DNA of 64,000 bases. Origin: Psychrobacter sp. M13 (GTDB lineage: Bacteria; Pseudomonadota; Gammaproteobacteria; Pseudomonadales; Moraxellaceae). A program made the translations under genes and the position numbers. Under the pieces are notes generated by a model. That model searched no databases and was not told the DNA's origin. It saw nothing but the letters and a program-made list of their open reading frames with translations. Each line of letters begins with the position of its first letter. The stretch's first letter is position 1. Below, piece after piece: positions 9,446 to 18,566 of the stretch. The stretch spans positions 434,001-498,000 of the forward strand of contig NZ_CP132194.1 in NCBI RefSeq assembly GCF_030718935.1. The letters run 5' to 3'.

Positions 9446-10246
9446 ATGATGTTTGATCTCCGTCTTTTATGGCCATCTGTTACTATTGCTACCGCTATGA
9501 GCTTAGCGGCTTGTAGTCAACCCGCCCAAGACACTGCTAGTGCCGATGCCGACGCTCCTGCTGCTGATACTGCTGGTAAGACTATTCGTATTGCTACCGA
9601 GGGGGCTTATCCTCCGTTTAACTTTACCAATGCCGATGGTAGTATTGGTGGCTATGATGTGGATGTTGCCAACGCCCTATGCGCGCAGATGCAAGCCAAA
9701 TGTGAAATCGTCGCTCAAGATTGGGACGGTATTATTCCAGGGCTATTAGCACAAAAGTACGATGCCGTTGTAGCGGGGATGTCTATTACACCTGAGCGCC
9801 AAGAAAAAGTTGATTTTACTGAGCCGTACTTTGCTAATACTATGGTTTGGCTGACTGACATCAATGGCGGCTTTGATCCTTTAGCGATTAAGAGCTTAAA
9901 CTTAGGTGGTCAACGTTCAACGACACCTGGTGCGTATCTACAAGATAATTATGAAGGCAAAGACGGCAATACCGTGCAGTTATATGACAATTATGATAAT
10001 GCTTATTTAGATCTAAAGTCAGGTCGTAGCGATGCGGTATTGGCTGAAAAAGTCTCTGCAAAGTCATGGTTAAAAGACAACCCTGAGGGCTTTGGTATTG
10101 TCGGCGATGAGATCGACAACGATGACAATATTGCTATTGCAGTGCGTAAAGGGGACGGCTTACGTGACGATTTCAACAAAGCTTTGAGCGAGATTCGTAG
10201 TAATGGTGAGCTGGCACGTCTTGAACAAGCCAACTTTGGCGAGTAA
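9446..10246 (+). CDS. Amino-acid-binding lipoprotein, SBP family 3 (paralogue 1)
   Basis: 266 residues. Lipobox LAAC with C23, then a Ser/Ala/Asp-rich linker and a type-II periplasmic binding fold. The start of the fold (IRIATEGAYPPFNFTNADG) and the core CEIVAQDWDGIIPGL and AGMSITPERQEKVDF are family-3 hallmarks of lysine/arginine/histidine/glutamine binders. It is anchored on the outer face of the inner membrane or in the periplasm and hands substrate to the permeases. SD GAGGA precedes the ATG pair at 9446/9449. It is the first of three consecutive paralogues. Confidence 0.93.
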   Translation: MMFDLRLLWPSVTIATAMSLAACSQPAQDTASADADAPAADTAGKTIRIATEGAYPPFNFTNADGSIGGYDVDVANALCAQMQAKCEIVAQDWDGIIPGLLAQKYDAVVAGMSITPERQEKVDFTEPYFANTMVWLTDINGGFDPLAIKSLNLGGQRSTTPGAYLQDNYEGKDGNTVQLYDNYDNAYLDLKSGRSDAVLAEKVSAKSWLKDNPEGFGIVGDEIDNDDNIAIAVRKGDGLRDDFNKALSEIRSNGELARLEQANFGE

Positions 10247-10343
10247 GCTATAGTTTAGTTGCCAAAGTAAGCTTCAAGCACTATTGATTCGCCCCATTAT
10301 TCAAGGTTTAAGCCTTTATTAGATCAATGTAGGAATACTCTTT

Positions 10344-11228
10344 ATGTCTTTTTCAATATCAGCTACCGTAAATAAAGCCCTTTGGCTGGCTCCACTTAGC
10401 GCTGCAATGCTTATGCTAGCAGGCTGTAATAATAGTACAACGACCACTGAAAACGTAGCAGTCGATTCAGCAGATGCTACGCCTATGAATATCAAGATTG
10501 CGACCGAGTCTAGCTACAAGCCTTTTAGCTATACTGATGCTGATGGCAAGCTTATCGGTTATGAGATTGAGCTGATTGATGCCTTGTGCGCGCAAATGAA
10601 TGCGGAATGTGAAGTCATCTCGCAAGATTGGGATGGCTTGATTCCAGGTCTTAATGCGCAAAAATTCGATGCGGCTATTGCTGGGATGTCGATTACCCCT
10701 GAGCGTAAAGAGGTCGTAGAGTTTAGCGATCCCTACTTTTATAGCGGTATTATCTTGATCGGCAAAAAAGGCGATAACGTCAGCGTTGATGATCTAAAAT
10801 CTCAGCCGATCGCCTCCCAGCGTGCAACAGTTTCTGCGCAGTATTTACAAGATGAGCATAGCGACGCTGATATTAAGCTTTATGATACCCAAGATAACGC
10901 TTATTTAGATTTAACCTCAGGACGCGTACGGGCGATGATGTCTGATAAAGTCACAGGTATTGACTGGTTAAAAACAGCAGCAGGTAAAGAATACGAAGTC
11001 AAAGGCGAAGAGATCAGCACCGACGATGATGCGATGGGTATCGCCTTTCGCAAAGGGGATCCTTTAGTCGCCAAGTTCAATACCGCTTTAGCTGAGCTAA
11101 AATCTAATGGGTCTTATGATCAAATCACGGGTAGCTACTTTGGTACTAGCACTACGGCTGCTGCGCAAAATACAGTAGTTAATGATGCAGAAGTGGTCGA
11201 AGGTGAGCCCGCTGAGATGGCTAATTAG
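10344..11228 (+). CDS. Amino-acid-binding lipoprotein, SBP family 3 (paralogue 2)
   Basis: 294 residues with lipobox LAGC (C28). It shares the blocks CEVISQDWDGLIPGL and AGMSITPERKEVVEF with its neighbours. It differs in the binding cleft: SSYKPFSYTDADG replaces GAYPPFNFTNADG, and the aromatic in DPYFYSGIILIGKK differs. It also has an extra C-terminal tail of about 30 residues rich in Ala, Glu and Val. These differences suggest a different amino-acid preference. SD AGGA lies 8 nt before the ATG. Confidence 0.92.
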   Translation: MSFSISATVNKALWLAPLSAAMLMLAGCNNSTTTTENVAVDSADATPMNIKIATESSYKPFSYTDADGKLIGYEIELIDALCAQMNAECEVISQDWDGLIPGLNAQKFDAAIAGMSITPERKEVVEFSDPYFYSGIILIGKKGDNVSVDDLKSQPIASQRATVSAQYLQDEHSDADIKLYDTQDNAYLDLTSGRVRAMMSDKVTGIDWLKTAAGKEYEVKGEEISTDDDAMGIAFRKGDPLVAKFNTALAELKSNGSYDQITGSYFGTSTTAAAQNTVVNDAEVVEGEPAEMAN

Positions 11229-11340
11229 GACCTGCCAAATATTCATAATAATAAATATACGGGTTGATTTAAGATTAGCTGCTGTTGCTAACTGGTTCAA
11301 TGGCTCGTATTGTCAAATAATCGTCATAAGGAAGTCATGG

Positions 11341-12231
11341 ATGATCACCCGTAGCCACTTTACTCCAAGCTTAAAGTCTCATAATGTGTTTATCAGTCGG
11401 GTAGCTAAATGCTGTTTGTCAGCTTCAACGCTTGCCGCCGTGGTGGTGCTAGCAGGTTGTAGCAATAGTCAACAAGCTGGCGAAGAGGTGGCGAGTGGTG
11501 CTGATGCTAGCACCGCTGAAACGCTCAGCGCTGATGATAGTGGTGTGCTGCGTATTGGTACCGAAGGCGCTTATGCCCCTTTTAACTACACCAATGCTGA
11601 TGGTACGCTTGGCGGCTTTGATGTCGAGCTGGCTCAAGCGTTATGCGCGGATATGCAAGTGACTTGTGAGATTGTCGCCCAAGATTGGGATGGTATTATC
11701 CCAGGTCTAAAGGCTGGTAAGTATGATGCTATCGTAGCGGCGATGTCAATTACGCCTGAACGCGCCGAGCAGGTCAGCTTTACCGATCCTTATTTTAGCA
11801 ACACCTTAGTGTTTTTGGCCAAGCAAGAAAGTGGTTTTGATCCTGATAATAGTAATGATATCGATGATAATTTGATCGCTGCTCAGCGCTCAACGATTTC
11901 ATCACAGTGGCTTGAGAGTGCTTATCCAAAGGCCAAAATGAAACTTTATGATACTTTAAGTAATGCGTTTTTGGATTTAGGCTCAGGTCGTGTTGATGCG
12001 ATGATCTCTGACAAAGTGCCTGCGCTACAATGGCTGAACTCTGCATCTGGTAGTGATTATGTGCTCAAGGGCAATGAAATCGATATCGATGATAACTTTG
12101 CTATCGCAGTGCGATCAGGTGATGAGCTACAAGGCAAGTTTAATCAAGCGTTGGCTAATATAAAGTCCAACGGCACTTATGATGAGCTCAATCATAGATA
12201 CTTTGCCGTATCAGCCGACACAGTGCAATAG
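11341..12231 (+). CDS. Amino-acid-binding lipoprotein, SBP family 3 (paralogue 3)
   Basis: 296 residues from the ATG at 11341, chosen because AAGGAAG ends 6 nt upstream and the following 40 residues form a signal peptide with lipobox LAGC (C40). Longer in-frame extensions back to 11182 overlap the previous gene and are not signal-like. The signal region is long, with about 20 polar residues before the hydrophobic core. The mature protein is nearer to paralogue 1 (GAYAPFNYTNADG, CEIVAQDWDGIIPGL) than to paralogue 2. Confidence 0.9.
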   Translation: MITRSHFTPSLKSHNVFISRVAKCCLSASTLAAVVVLAGCSNSQQAGEEVASGADASTAETLSADDSGVLRIGTEGAYAPFNYTNADGTLGGFDVELAQALCADMQVTCEIVAQDWDGIIPGLKAGKYDAIVAAMSITPERAEQVSFTDPYFSNTLVFLAKQESGFDPDNSNDIDDNLIAAQRSTISSQWLESAYPKAKMKLYDTLSNAFLDLGSGRVDAMISDKVPALQWLNSASGSDYVLKGNEIDIDDNFAIAVRSGDELQGKFNQALANIKSNGTYDELNHRYFAVSADTVQ

Positions 12232-12252
12232 TAGCTAAACCGCTTAAACTTA

Positions 12253-12286
12253 AAAGGGATATCACTAGATCAGTGATATCCTTTTT
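12253..12286 (+). terminator. Terminator after the triple binding-protein array
   Basis: AAGGGATATCACT pairs with AGTGATATCCTTTTT around a short loop. Confidence 0.88.
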
Positions 12287-12543
12287 GCTTTGTGGGCGAG
12301 CTAGTTTTTATTAAAATTTATCATAGATACAATACTTTTTATTGAGTAAGTTTTTTATAATGATTACTTTTGAGTCAAGCAGTACCCTGCTAGGTGCTGA
12401 ATATGATAAAATCAGCGCTCATTTTCTGTATATACCATCAGCGAATCAATCACTGATTCTCTTGATTACTATATTATTAACTGAATTATCAATTTATTAG
12501 GGCGTTCAGCGCGCCCTTATCGAGAGAGACTGAGTGAGCCCTA

Positions 12544-13275
12544 GTGTTTGATTTACAAGGATTTGGCGCGCTATTATTAAGCGGCGCAACCGTCACCATC
12601 AAGCTTGCCGTAACCAGCCTAGTGATAGGTATGGCCTTAGGGCTGCTAGGTGCTACTGCTAAGCTATCTAATGTTTGGCTATTACGTAAGCTTGCCACCC
12701 TCTATACGGCGACGATGCGCGGTATCCCTGAGCTACTGTTAGTGCTGTTTATCTACTATGGCGGCTCTATCTTACTGATGAGCATCCTCAAAAAGTTCGG
12801 CTATAATAATTACGTTGAAATCAGCGCTTTTTGGGGCGGGGTAATGGCACTGTCGATTGCTTTTGGCGCTTATGCTACCGAAATCTTTCGCATGTCTATT
12901 CAAGAGATTCCAGTCGGTCAGTCTGAGGCAGCCAAAGCCATTGGTATGCGTCCTCTACAAACCTTTTATCGTATCACTCTGCCGCAAGTTTGGCAGATTG
13001 CTTTGCCTGGGCTTGGCAACTTGTTTCTAGTACTCCTAAAAGACACAGCGCTAGTGTCAGTTATTGGTCTCAAAGATATCATGTATCAGTCGTCGCGTGC
13101 TGCGCAGTCTACCCAGCAGCCTTTTACTTTTTATATGGCAGCGGCGATTATTTACTTAGGGCTGACCATGCTTATTACTGGCTTTATGATGTGGCTTGAG
13201 TGGCGCGCTAATCCTGCGGCGCGCTATGCCAAAAAGCTAAGTCGTCAATCCACCACTCAATCGATAAAAGGATAG
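12544..13275 (+). CDS. Amino-acid ABC permease (HisQ/ArtQ type)
   Basis: 243 residues with about five membrane spans. The N-terminal GATVTIKLAVTSLVIGMALGLLG and the EAA loop (GQSEAAKAIGMRPLQTFYRITLPQ, about residues 124-147), which docks to the ATPase, are typical. The start is GTG at 12544; an in-frame stop lies three codons upstream. It ends 9 bp before the next permease gene, forming a heterodimeric channel. The leader between 12290 and 12544 is A+T-rich and probably holds a promoter, because a terminator separates it from the binding proteins. Confidence 0.92.
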   Translation: MFDLQGFGALLLSGATVTIKLAVTSLVIGMALGLLGATAKLSNVWLLRKLATLYTATMRGIPELLLVLFIYYGGSILLMSILKKFGYNNYVEISAFWGGVMALSIAFGAYATEIFRMSIQEIPVGQSEAAKAIGMRPLQTFYRITLPQVWQIALPGLGNLFLVLLKDTALVSVIGLKDIMYQSSRAAQSTQQPFTFYMAAAIIYLGLTMLITGFMMWLEWRANPAARYAKKLSRQSTTQSIKG

Positions 13276-13284
13276 GGGAGCGTT

Positions 13285-14010
13285 ATGGATTGGAACTGGC
13301 AGGTTATCTTTGAGCATATTCCAGATTTGCTTGGCGGTGCAGTAGTAACTGTGCAGCTAGTCGTTGTATCAGGTGTGATTGGATTGCTCTTCGGCATAGT
13401 ACTGGCACTACTACGCTTATCTAAAAGCTGGGCGGTACAAATACTGCCTTTTTGCTATATCTTCTTTTTTCGTGGTACGCCATTACTAGTACAGATATTT
13501 TTGATTTACTATGGTCTTGGTCAGTTTGAAGCAGTACGTGACTCTTGGCTATGGGAGCCTGTACTCAGTCAAGCATACTGGTGCGCGATCATCGCTTTTA
13601 CTATGAATACCAGTGCTTATTTGGCAGAGATCATTCGTGGCGCTATTCAGACTATTCCAGTCGGTGAGCTGGAAGCGGCTGATGCCGTTGGTATGTCCAA
13701 ATGGCAAAAGCTCACTCGTATCACGCTACCACGCGCTTTTGGTATTGTTATTCCTGCTTATAGTAATGAAGTTATCTTTATGCTAAAAGGCAGTGCCTTG
13801 GCTTCGACCATTGCATTGATGGATATCACTGGCGTTGCCCGAACTATCAGTGCTCGTACTTATACTTTAATGGAATTATTCTTTGCGGCAGGTATTGTCT
13901 ATTTACTTCTGTCGTGGGTGATACTATTTAGTTTCAGACTGTTTGAAAAGCGTATGAATCGCTATATGACCTATGTACCGCCTGATGTGGTCACTCGTAC
14001 TATTCCTTAG
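13285..14010 (+). CDS. Amino-acid ABC permease (HisM/ArtM type)
   Basis: 241 residues, about five membrane spans and the EAA loop GELEAADAVGMSKWQKLTRITLPR. The stretch RGTPLLVQIFLIYYGLGQFE and the C-terminal FEKRMNRYM resemble HisM. GGGGAG lies about 5 nt before the ATG. With the upstream HisQ-like subunit and the ATPase at 8.3-9.1 kb it makes one importer served by three binding proteins. Basic amino acids are the best guess for substrate. Confidence 0.93.
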   Translation: MDWNWQVIFEHIPDLLGGAVVTVQLVVVSGVIGLLFGIVLALLRLSKSWAVQILPFCYIFFFRGTPLLVQIFLIYYGLGQFEAVRDSWLWEPVLSQAYWCAIIAFTMNTSAYLAEIIRGAIQTIPVGELEAADAVGMSKWQKLTRITLPRAFGIVIPAYSNEVIFMLKGSALASTIALMDITGVARTISARTYTLMELFFAAGIVYLLLSWVILFSFRLFEKRMNRYMTYVPPDVVTRTIP

Positions 14011-14019
14011 TTTGCCCTA

Positions 14020-14056
14020 AAAACTCATTATTTAATTGAATAATGAGTTTTGTTTA
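14020..14056 (+). terminator. Terminator after the HisM-like permease gene
   Basis: AAACTCATTA/TAATGAGTTT form a perfect 10-bp stem followed by a T-rich run. Confidence 0.85.
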
Positions 14057-14207
14057 GTGGCTACTATCAGCAGTAATATATTAGCCAAATTATTTACCGC
14101 TGATGAAGATAATGAAAAAACAAAAACCTGCTAAGTATCGCTTTATTGATGAAGTAAAGTTTAGATAGTTTATCCAATAATATAAATAACTAAAATAAGC
14201 CTTAATT

Positions 14208-14864
14208 ATGACTCTCTCTGCTAAATCTCAAGCTGTTGGTAAAGTCGTTTGTGTCGGTCGCAACTATGCTGCCCATGCTCGTGAGCTCGGTAACGAAGTA
14301 CCCAGCTCGCCGCTACTATTTATGAAACCTGCCTCCTCTATTGTCTGGATAAATAGTGAGTCTGATAATAAAATAGTTCGTCCAGAGGTAGCCCGTTATG
14401 GTGATACTCATTACGAGGCAGAGCTATGCATTCAGCTCTCGGCTGATCTGAGTGCTGCCACCATCCAGCAAGCTAAGCAAGCCATTGGCGGCGTGACTCT
14501 AGGCTTGGATTTAACCTTGCGTGATCTGCAAAGCCAGCTTAAGGATAAAGGTCAACCATGGGAGCGCGCGAAGTGCTTTGATGGGGCCTGTGTATTAGCG
14601 GATTGGCTAGAGGTACAAGCATTTGACGACTTTACCCAAGTAGCGTATCAGCTCTATATTAATGACGAGCTCAAGCAAGATGGCGATAGTGCTTTGATGC
14701 TATTTCCTATCTATGAGCTATTGGCTGAGATTAGTCACGCGTTTAGCTTGCAGGCAGGCGATGTTATTATGACAGGCACGCCGAGTGGCGTTGGTATATT
14801 ACAAGCAGGCGACAAGCTAAAACTAGTGTTAGGGACTCATAAATGGCAAGCACGAGTACAATAA
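14208..14864 (+). CDS. Fumarylacetoacetate hydrolase (FAH) family protein, YcgM-like
   Basis: 218 residues, the size of the short single-domain FAH proteins. The N-terminal GKVVCVGRNYAAHARELGN is the family start. The metal-binding acidic block is HYEAELCIQL (about residues 66-75), followed by GVTLGLDLTLRDLQ and the C-terminal VIMTGTPSGVGILQAGD. Members are Mg-dependent acylpyruvate hydrolases or oxaloacetate decarboxylase/tautomerases; which one cannot be told from sequence alone. It stands alone between a terminator and an inverted repeat. Confidence 0.9.
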   Translation: MTLSAKSQAVGKVVCVGRNYAAHARELGNEVPSSPLLFMKPASSIVWINSESDNKIVRPEVARYGDTHYEAELCIQLSADLSAATIQQAKQAIGGVTLGLDLTLRDLQSQLKDKGQPWERAKCFDGACVLADWLEVQAFDDFTQVAYQLYINDELKQDGDSALMLFPIYELLAEISHAFSLQAGDVIMTGTPSGVGILQAGDKLKLVLGTHKWQARVQ

Positions 14865-14880
14865 AAATTTAAGGTATCAA

Positions 14881-14945
14881 GAGAATATAGACTATTTAAA
14901 TCTTATGGACTACTCAAAGCTTATAGATGATCAGTCTATATTCTC
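14881..14945 (+). repeat. 13-bp perfect inverted repeat with a 39-nt loop
   Basis: GAGAATATAGACT (14881-14893) and AGTCTATATTCTC (14933-14945) are exact complements, beginning 17 bp after the FAH-family gene. There is no T run, so it is not a classical terminator; it could protect the mRNA end or be a relic of an inserted element. I see nothing else between 14945 and 15110. Confidence 0.6.
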
Positions 14946-15109
14946 TATAAAACTTACCTTTATTGGTGTATTGTTGTTTATTGATGTTCATAATCTACTT
15001 GAAAACATCCTCTAATTGCAAAAAACACCTATAAGTCAAATGCGGTTCTTCTTTTTAGCACCGTTTCCAGCTAGTATGACACTAACCTTATTATCAAAAA
15101 CCTAAATCT

Positions 15110-16594
15110 ATGTCCAACTATAAACCGTTTGTTACTTATCACGACCTCTCCAGCACTGAAATTATTGTTGGGCATAAGATTGATCCTGATGCGGCTATTG
15201 ATGAGCCAACGAGCGAGCACCTGCAAGATAATGTCTATGAGCAGTTAGCTGAGCTTGATTATATCTATGTCGATCGTCCAACTGTAGACAGTAGCAACTT
15301 TGCGCTTAGTCAAGGGCCGACATCACTGGCGGATGTGTTTGAGGGGCTCGCGCAGCTGGCAACGATGGGTGTGGTCGAAGTCACTGATATTGTAGAGGCC
15401 ATTCATCGCGAGATTATTCTGCGGCCAATAGGTCGTCTTAATGAGCGCAGTCTAAAAAAATGGCCGCGCGGTATCACGGGACGTATCTATGGTACGGTGC
15501 GCCACATTGCTACTTTTGTCGGTAATAATCTGACCACAGGCTTATGGTTATATAATAATATGACCAAACACAAAAATGTCCAGCGCCTTCCTAGAAGCTT
15601 AAGACGGCTGATCAATATCTTAAACGGGGTCATGGGCGATCATTTAGTCACTCATAAAAACGCACTTGCCATTCCTATGGTGCTGTATGATAAATATAAT
15701 TATCTACAAAGCGGTGAACTATCAGGGCGCATTATTATTCTATGCCATGGGCTATGTATGAGTCATCTGAGCTGGAATATTCCTGAACATGATAGCTTGG
15801 GTGAGACGCTTATCCGCAGTCAGCCAACCTCTACCATTTTATACCTCAATTATAATACAGGACGCCGTATTTCTAGTAACGGTCGTAGCTTCTCTAAGCT
15901 TTTACAGAGCTTAGTCGATAATAATCCTGATATCGCGCAAATAGATTTGGTCGGTCATAGTATGGGCGGGCTCGTCTCTCGTAGTGCGCTGTTTTATGGA
16001 AAGGAGCAGGGCTATCATTGGGTGCAGCGCGTCGGCAATCTTGTCACACTAGGGTCACCGCATAATGGTGCGAGTCTAGAGCGCATTGGGGTTTTTGTGC
16101 AAGAGATGATTGGCAAGCTCCCTTTTGCAGGGTCTCTCGCTAAGCTCGGTGACTTGCGTAGTGCAGGTATCATTGATCTGCGCTATGGTAGCGTTCGTGA
16201 TGCCGACTGGAATACTTTAGAGGGTCGTAGTGTATTGCCGCAAGAGTTTCGCCATCCTGCGCGTCTGCCACTGCATGTACGCAGCTACTTTGTAGCGGGC
16301 ACTATCGTTGAGGCGCACTATGATTCTAAGGCGGCAAGTCTATTGGGTGATGGCTTAGTCACCGTCAATTCAGCACTTGGAGAGGACTCAGCTGAGCATA
16401 CTTTGTTTGTACCTGAGGGTCATAAAGCGGTGTTTTATGGGGTCAATCATTATGATTTGATCTACAACGAGCGGGTGCATGCGCAAGTAAAAGCGTGGCT
16501 GTTAGATAATGGCCGTAGTGATACCAATCAGATGTTCCACGTACTTAGAACGCGAATTTATTCTTATCCTAATGATTTGGATGTCGTGGTTTGA
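15110..16594 (+). CDS. Alpha/beta hydrolase, PGAP1/lipase-like
   Basis: 494 residues. The nucleophile elbow GHSMGG places the catalytic serine at S284. The strand before it (IDLVGHSMGGLVSRSALF) and the oxyanion-loop region (IIILCHGLCMSHLSWN) fit alpha/beta hydrolases of the PGAP1/triacylglycerol-lipase type. A late GDGLVTVNSALG and a C-terminal GVNHYDLIYNERV supply candidate acid and histidine residues. No signal peptide is seen, so it is probably cytosolic. The first 200 residues have no domain I recognise. The substrate is unknown; an esterase or lipase acting on an acyl ester is likely. Confidence 0.85.
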   Translation: MSNYKPFVTYHDLSSTEIIVGHKIDPDAAIDEPTSEHLQDNVYEQLAELDYIYVDRPTVDSSNFALSQGPTSLADVFEGLAQLATMGVVEVTDIVEAIHREIILRPIGRLNERSLKKWPRGITGRIYGTVRHIATFVGNNLTTGLWLYNNMTKHKNVQRLPRSLRRLINILNGVMGDHLVTHKNALAIPMVLYDKYNYLQSGELSGRIIILCHGLCMSHLSWNIPEHDSLGETLIRSQPTSTILYLNYNTGRRISSNGRSFSKLLQSLVDNNPDIAQIDLVGHSMGGLVSRSALFYGKEQGYHWVQRVGNLVTLGSPHNGASLERIGVFVQEMIGKLPFAGSLAKLGDLRSAGIIDLRYGSVRDADWNTLEGRSVLPQEFRHPARLPLHVRSYFVAGTIVEAHYDSKAASLLGDGLVTVNSALGEDSAEHTLFVPEGHKAVFYGVNHYDLIYNERVHAQVKAWLLDNGRSDTNQMFHVLRTRIYSYPNDLDVVV

Positions 16595-16672
16595 GGGTAT
16601 GTTTATTTGATTAGTCTATATCACAAAAATAATATCGTCAAAACTAAGTTATCACTACTTATATTCCATTAC

Positions 16673-17248
16673 TTAAACAATTAGTTTACTCCAAAACTTT
16701 ATTTTTCTCGGATCTATATCTTCTTCATATAGTCTCGGTAGCTCAAGCCTAAATTCTTTTATAAAATAGTCTAATAAGTCATAGCCGTAATGAATAATAT
16801 CTGTTTGATAAACTGAAAAAATAGGGTTTCCTTCTAAATTAGGTTCATCAGGAATATATCTGTGAGAGTAAAGGGGGATCAGTTTAGGTTGATCAGCTAA
16901 TGCAGCCTGTACAATTTTCTTTTGATCTTCATAACTTGTAGGTTTTTGACCCCACTCGTCTAACCAAAATGTACTGAACTTAACATCAGATAGCATTCCT
17001 TTTAAAGGCCAGTTAAATCTACTTTCTACCTCTTTCTTACCTTCCTCACTATTTATCGCATAACGCCAATGAACAAAACCCAGAGATACAGGCAATGCTG
17101 TTTGCAAAAACAGCCTTAAATCCGGAGGGAATGTAATAGAAAATGTGCTTTCTGCTATCTCTACCTCTTTATCTGATAAACCCGTATTAAAAACAATATC
17201 CTTTTCTTCAAGTAAATTTATTACTTTATTTAATCTATTTTTTCTCAT
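16673..17248 (-). CDS. SMI1/KNR4 (SUKH) family protein
   Basis: 191 residues, cytosolic. The N-terminal SDKEVEIAESTFSITFPPDLRLFLQ and the later IPLYSHRYIPDEP...GNPIFSVYQTDIIHYG are the SUKH pattern. SUKH proteins often act as immunity proteins to nuclease or deaminase toxins of contact-dependent or polymorphic toxin systems. No toxin gene is nearby. The gene is visibly more A+T-rich than its neighbours, which suggests transfer. It is convergent with the hydrolase. The fold assignment is good; the immunity role is inferred. Confidence 0.85.
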   Translation of the reverse strand: MRKNRLNKVINLLEEKDIVFNTGLSDKEVEIAESTFSITFPPDLRLFLQTALPVSLGFVHWRYAINSEEGKKEVESRFNWPLKGMLSDVKFSTFWLDEWGQKPTSYEDQKKIVQAALADQPKLIPLYSHRYIPDEPNLEGNPIFSVYQTDIIHYGYDLLDYFIKEFRLELPRLYEEDIDPRKIKFWSKLIV

Positions 17249-17349
17249 ATATTTCTACTTTTATGATTATAAATTTTAGAGCTACATCTTAAATATTATT
17301 ATATTAAATCATAAAGTAGGTGCTTTAAGACTATTAATTTGAAACAAAC

Positions 17350-17386
17350 AAAAACCCCTCAATCATCACACTTGAGGGGTTTTTTA
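17350..17386 (-). terminator. hslO terminator, palindromic
   Basis: AAAACCCCTCAA pairs perfectly with TTGAGGGGTTTT around a 9-nt loop, with T runs on both strands. It serves hslO and separates it from the SUKH gene leader. Confidence 0.9.
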
Positions 17387-17413
17387 ATAACTAAAGAATC
17401 ATTTATATTAAAA

Positions 17414-18382
17414 TTAATGCGCAAATATCTCAGCGATATTGTCTTTATCAAAGCGATAAATCTCACCGCAGAAGCCGCAATCCATCTCAAACTGACCGCC
17501 TTGCTCCTCACAGATATCAAGCATCTCATCCTGTCCAATTTGTAATATCGCAGTCTCACACTTTTCGCGCGAGCAGGTACAACCAAATTCTAAAGCAGTA
17601 GGCTCAGGAGCGACGACGTTTTCTTGATTGTACAAGCGATAGATAATTTCGCTAGCCGTCAATGTGGTTAGCTCTTCTGCTTTTACAGTGCTCGTTAGCA
17701 TTTTTAGGCGCGTCCATAGATCATCATCGATGCCCGCATCTTGATTTTGCTCGACCTCAACCGTCTCCTCTACCGTACGCGGCAACATTTGCACTAGTAT
17801 GCCGCCTGCCTGCAAGGCATCCGAGGCCAAGTTGATGAGCGTTGGAATCTGCGCCGATTGTTTTTGATAATGCGCTAGGCAGTCGGCTAGATTATCATGG
17901 CTACGCTCAACGATACCTTGATACGGTTCGCCTTGCTCGGGCTGGATATTGATAAATAATACCCCTGCGCCTGTAGCACCAAGCTCTGAAAAAGCTTCAT
18001 TTGCAGTCGTCATGCTATTCCATGCTTGAGACTGTTCATCATTATCGCTCTTCCAGCTGGCAAGCGCGCGAATGATACCGTTTTGGTCACACTCAGCCAT
18101 CGCCCAGTTCAGCAGACTATTGCTATCTGAAGACTGCAATTGAATAGACAGGCGACCATCAATTTTGACCGTTCCTATCAATAGGCTGGCTGCGGTCAGC
18201 ATCTCTCCTAACAAACGCTTAATGGCCTCAGGATAAGGCTTTTGCGTGATAGTATTAGCGTAGCTGCGTGATAGGCGTACCACGTCACCACGTACAGGGG
18301 AGTCTTGGATAAAAAAGCGCTGACGTACGTCGATATCGGTACTAACAGCAGGGTTGTTTGAGGTTTGCATATCTTGAGTCAT
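17414..18382 (-). CDS. hslO: Redox-regulated chaperonin Hsp33
   Basis: 322 residues, a cytosolic holdase activated by oxidation. The C-terminal zinc/redox switch is seen as CTC (C268, C270) and CGFC (C302, C305), matching the CXC/CXXC arrangement of Hsp33. The N-terminal part carries RFFIQDSPVRGDVVRLS and the LLGEMLTAASLL helix typical of the family. It is about 30 residues longer than E. coli Hsp33, mostly in the linker region (about 215-260). A second possible start, MQTSNN, lies 12 bp downstream. Confidence 0.97.
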   Translation of the reverse strand: MTQDMQTSNNPAVSTDIDVRQRFFIQDSPVRGDVVRLSRSYANTITQKPYPEAIKRLLGEMLTAASLLIGTVKIDGRLSIQLQSSDSNSLLNWAMAECDQNGIIRALASWKSDNDEQSQAWNSMTTANEAFSELGATGAGVLFINIQPEQGEPYQGIVERSHDNLADCLAHYQKQSAQIPTLINLASDALQAGGILVQMLPRTVEETVEVEQNQDAGIDDDLWTRLKMLTSTVKAEELTTLTASEIIYRLYNQENVVAPEPTALEFGCTCSREKCETAILQIGQDEMLDICEEQGGQFEMDCGFCGEIYRFDKDNIAEIFAH

Positions 18383-18534
18383 AGGTCATTTATTATATTG
18401 AGAAGTTGTGCTCTTTATGGGGATTATCCATTATTTATCAATAATGACACTCTCTTATCTTACAAGGCATCACTTTTATATATATTTTCACTATCAAATT
18501 GACCATAATCAGCCAAGGTAAAATCAATTTGCTA

Positions 18535-18566
18535 TATAACTTTATTAACGTAACTTTATTAACGTA
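18535..18566 (+). repeat. Tandem 14-bp A+T-rich repeat
   Basis: TAACTTTATTAACG occurs twice in tandem, then a partial TAA. It is in the 360-bp divergent spacer between hslO and the glutamate importer, where promoters for both must lie. Nothing else in that spacer can be supported. Confidence 0.5.

Noticed and set aside
12541..12543. Frameshift or missing start at the HisQ-like permease
   Set aside because: GTG at 12544 gives a normal family N terminus, and an in-frame stop lies just upstream, so the gene is intact.
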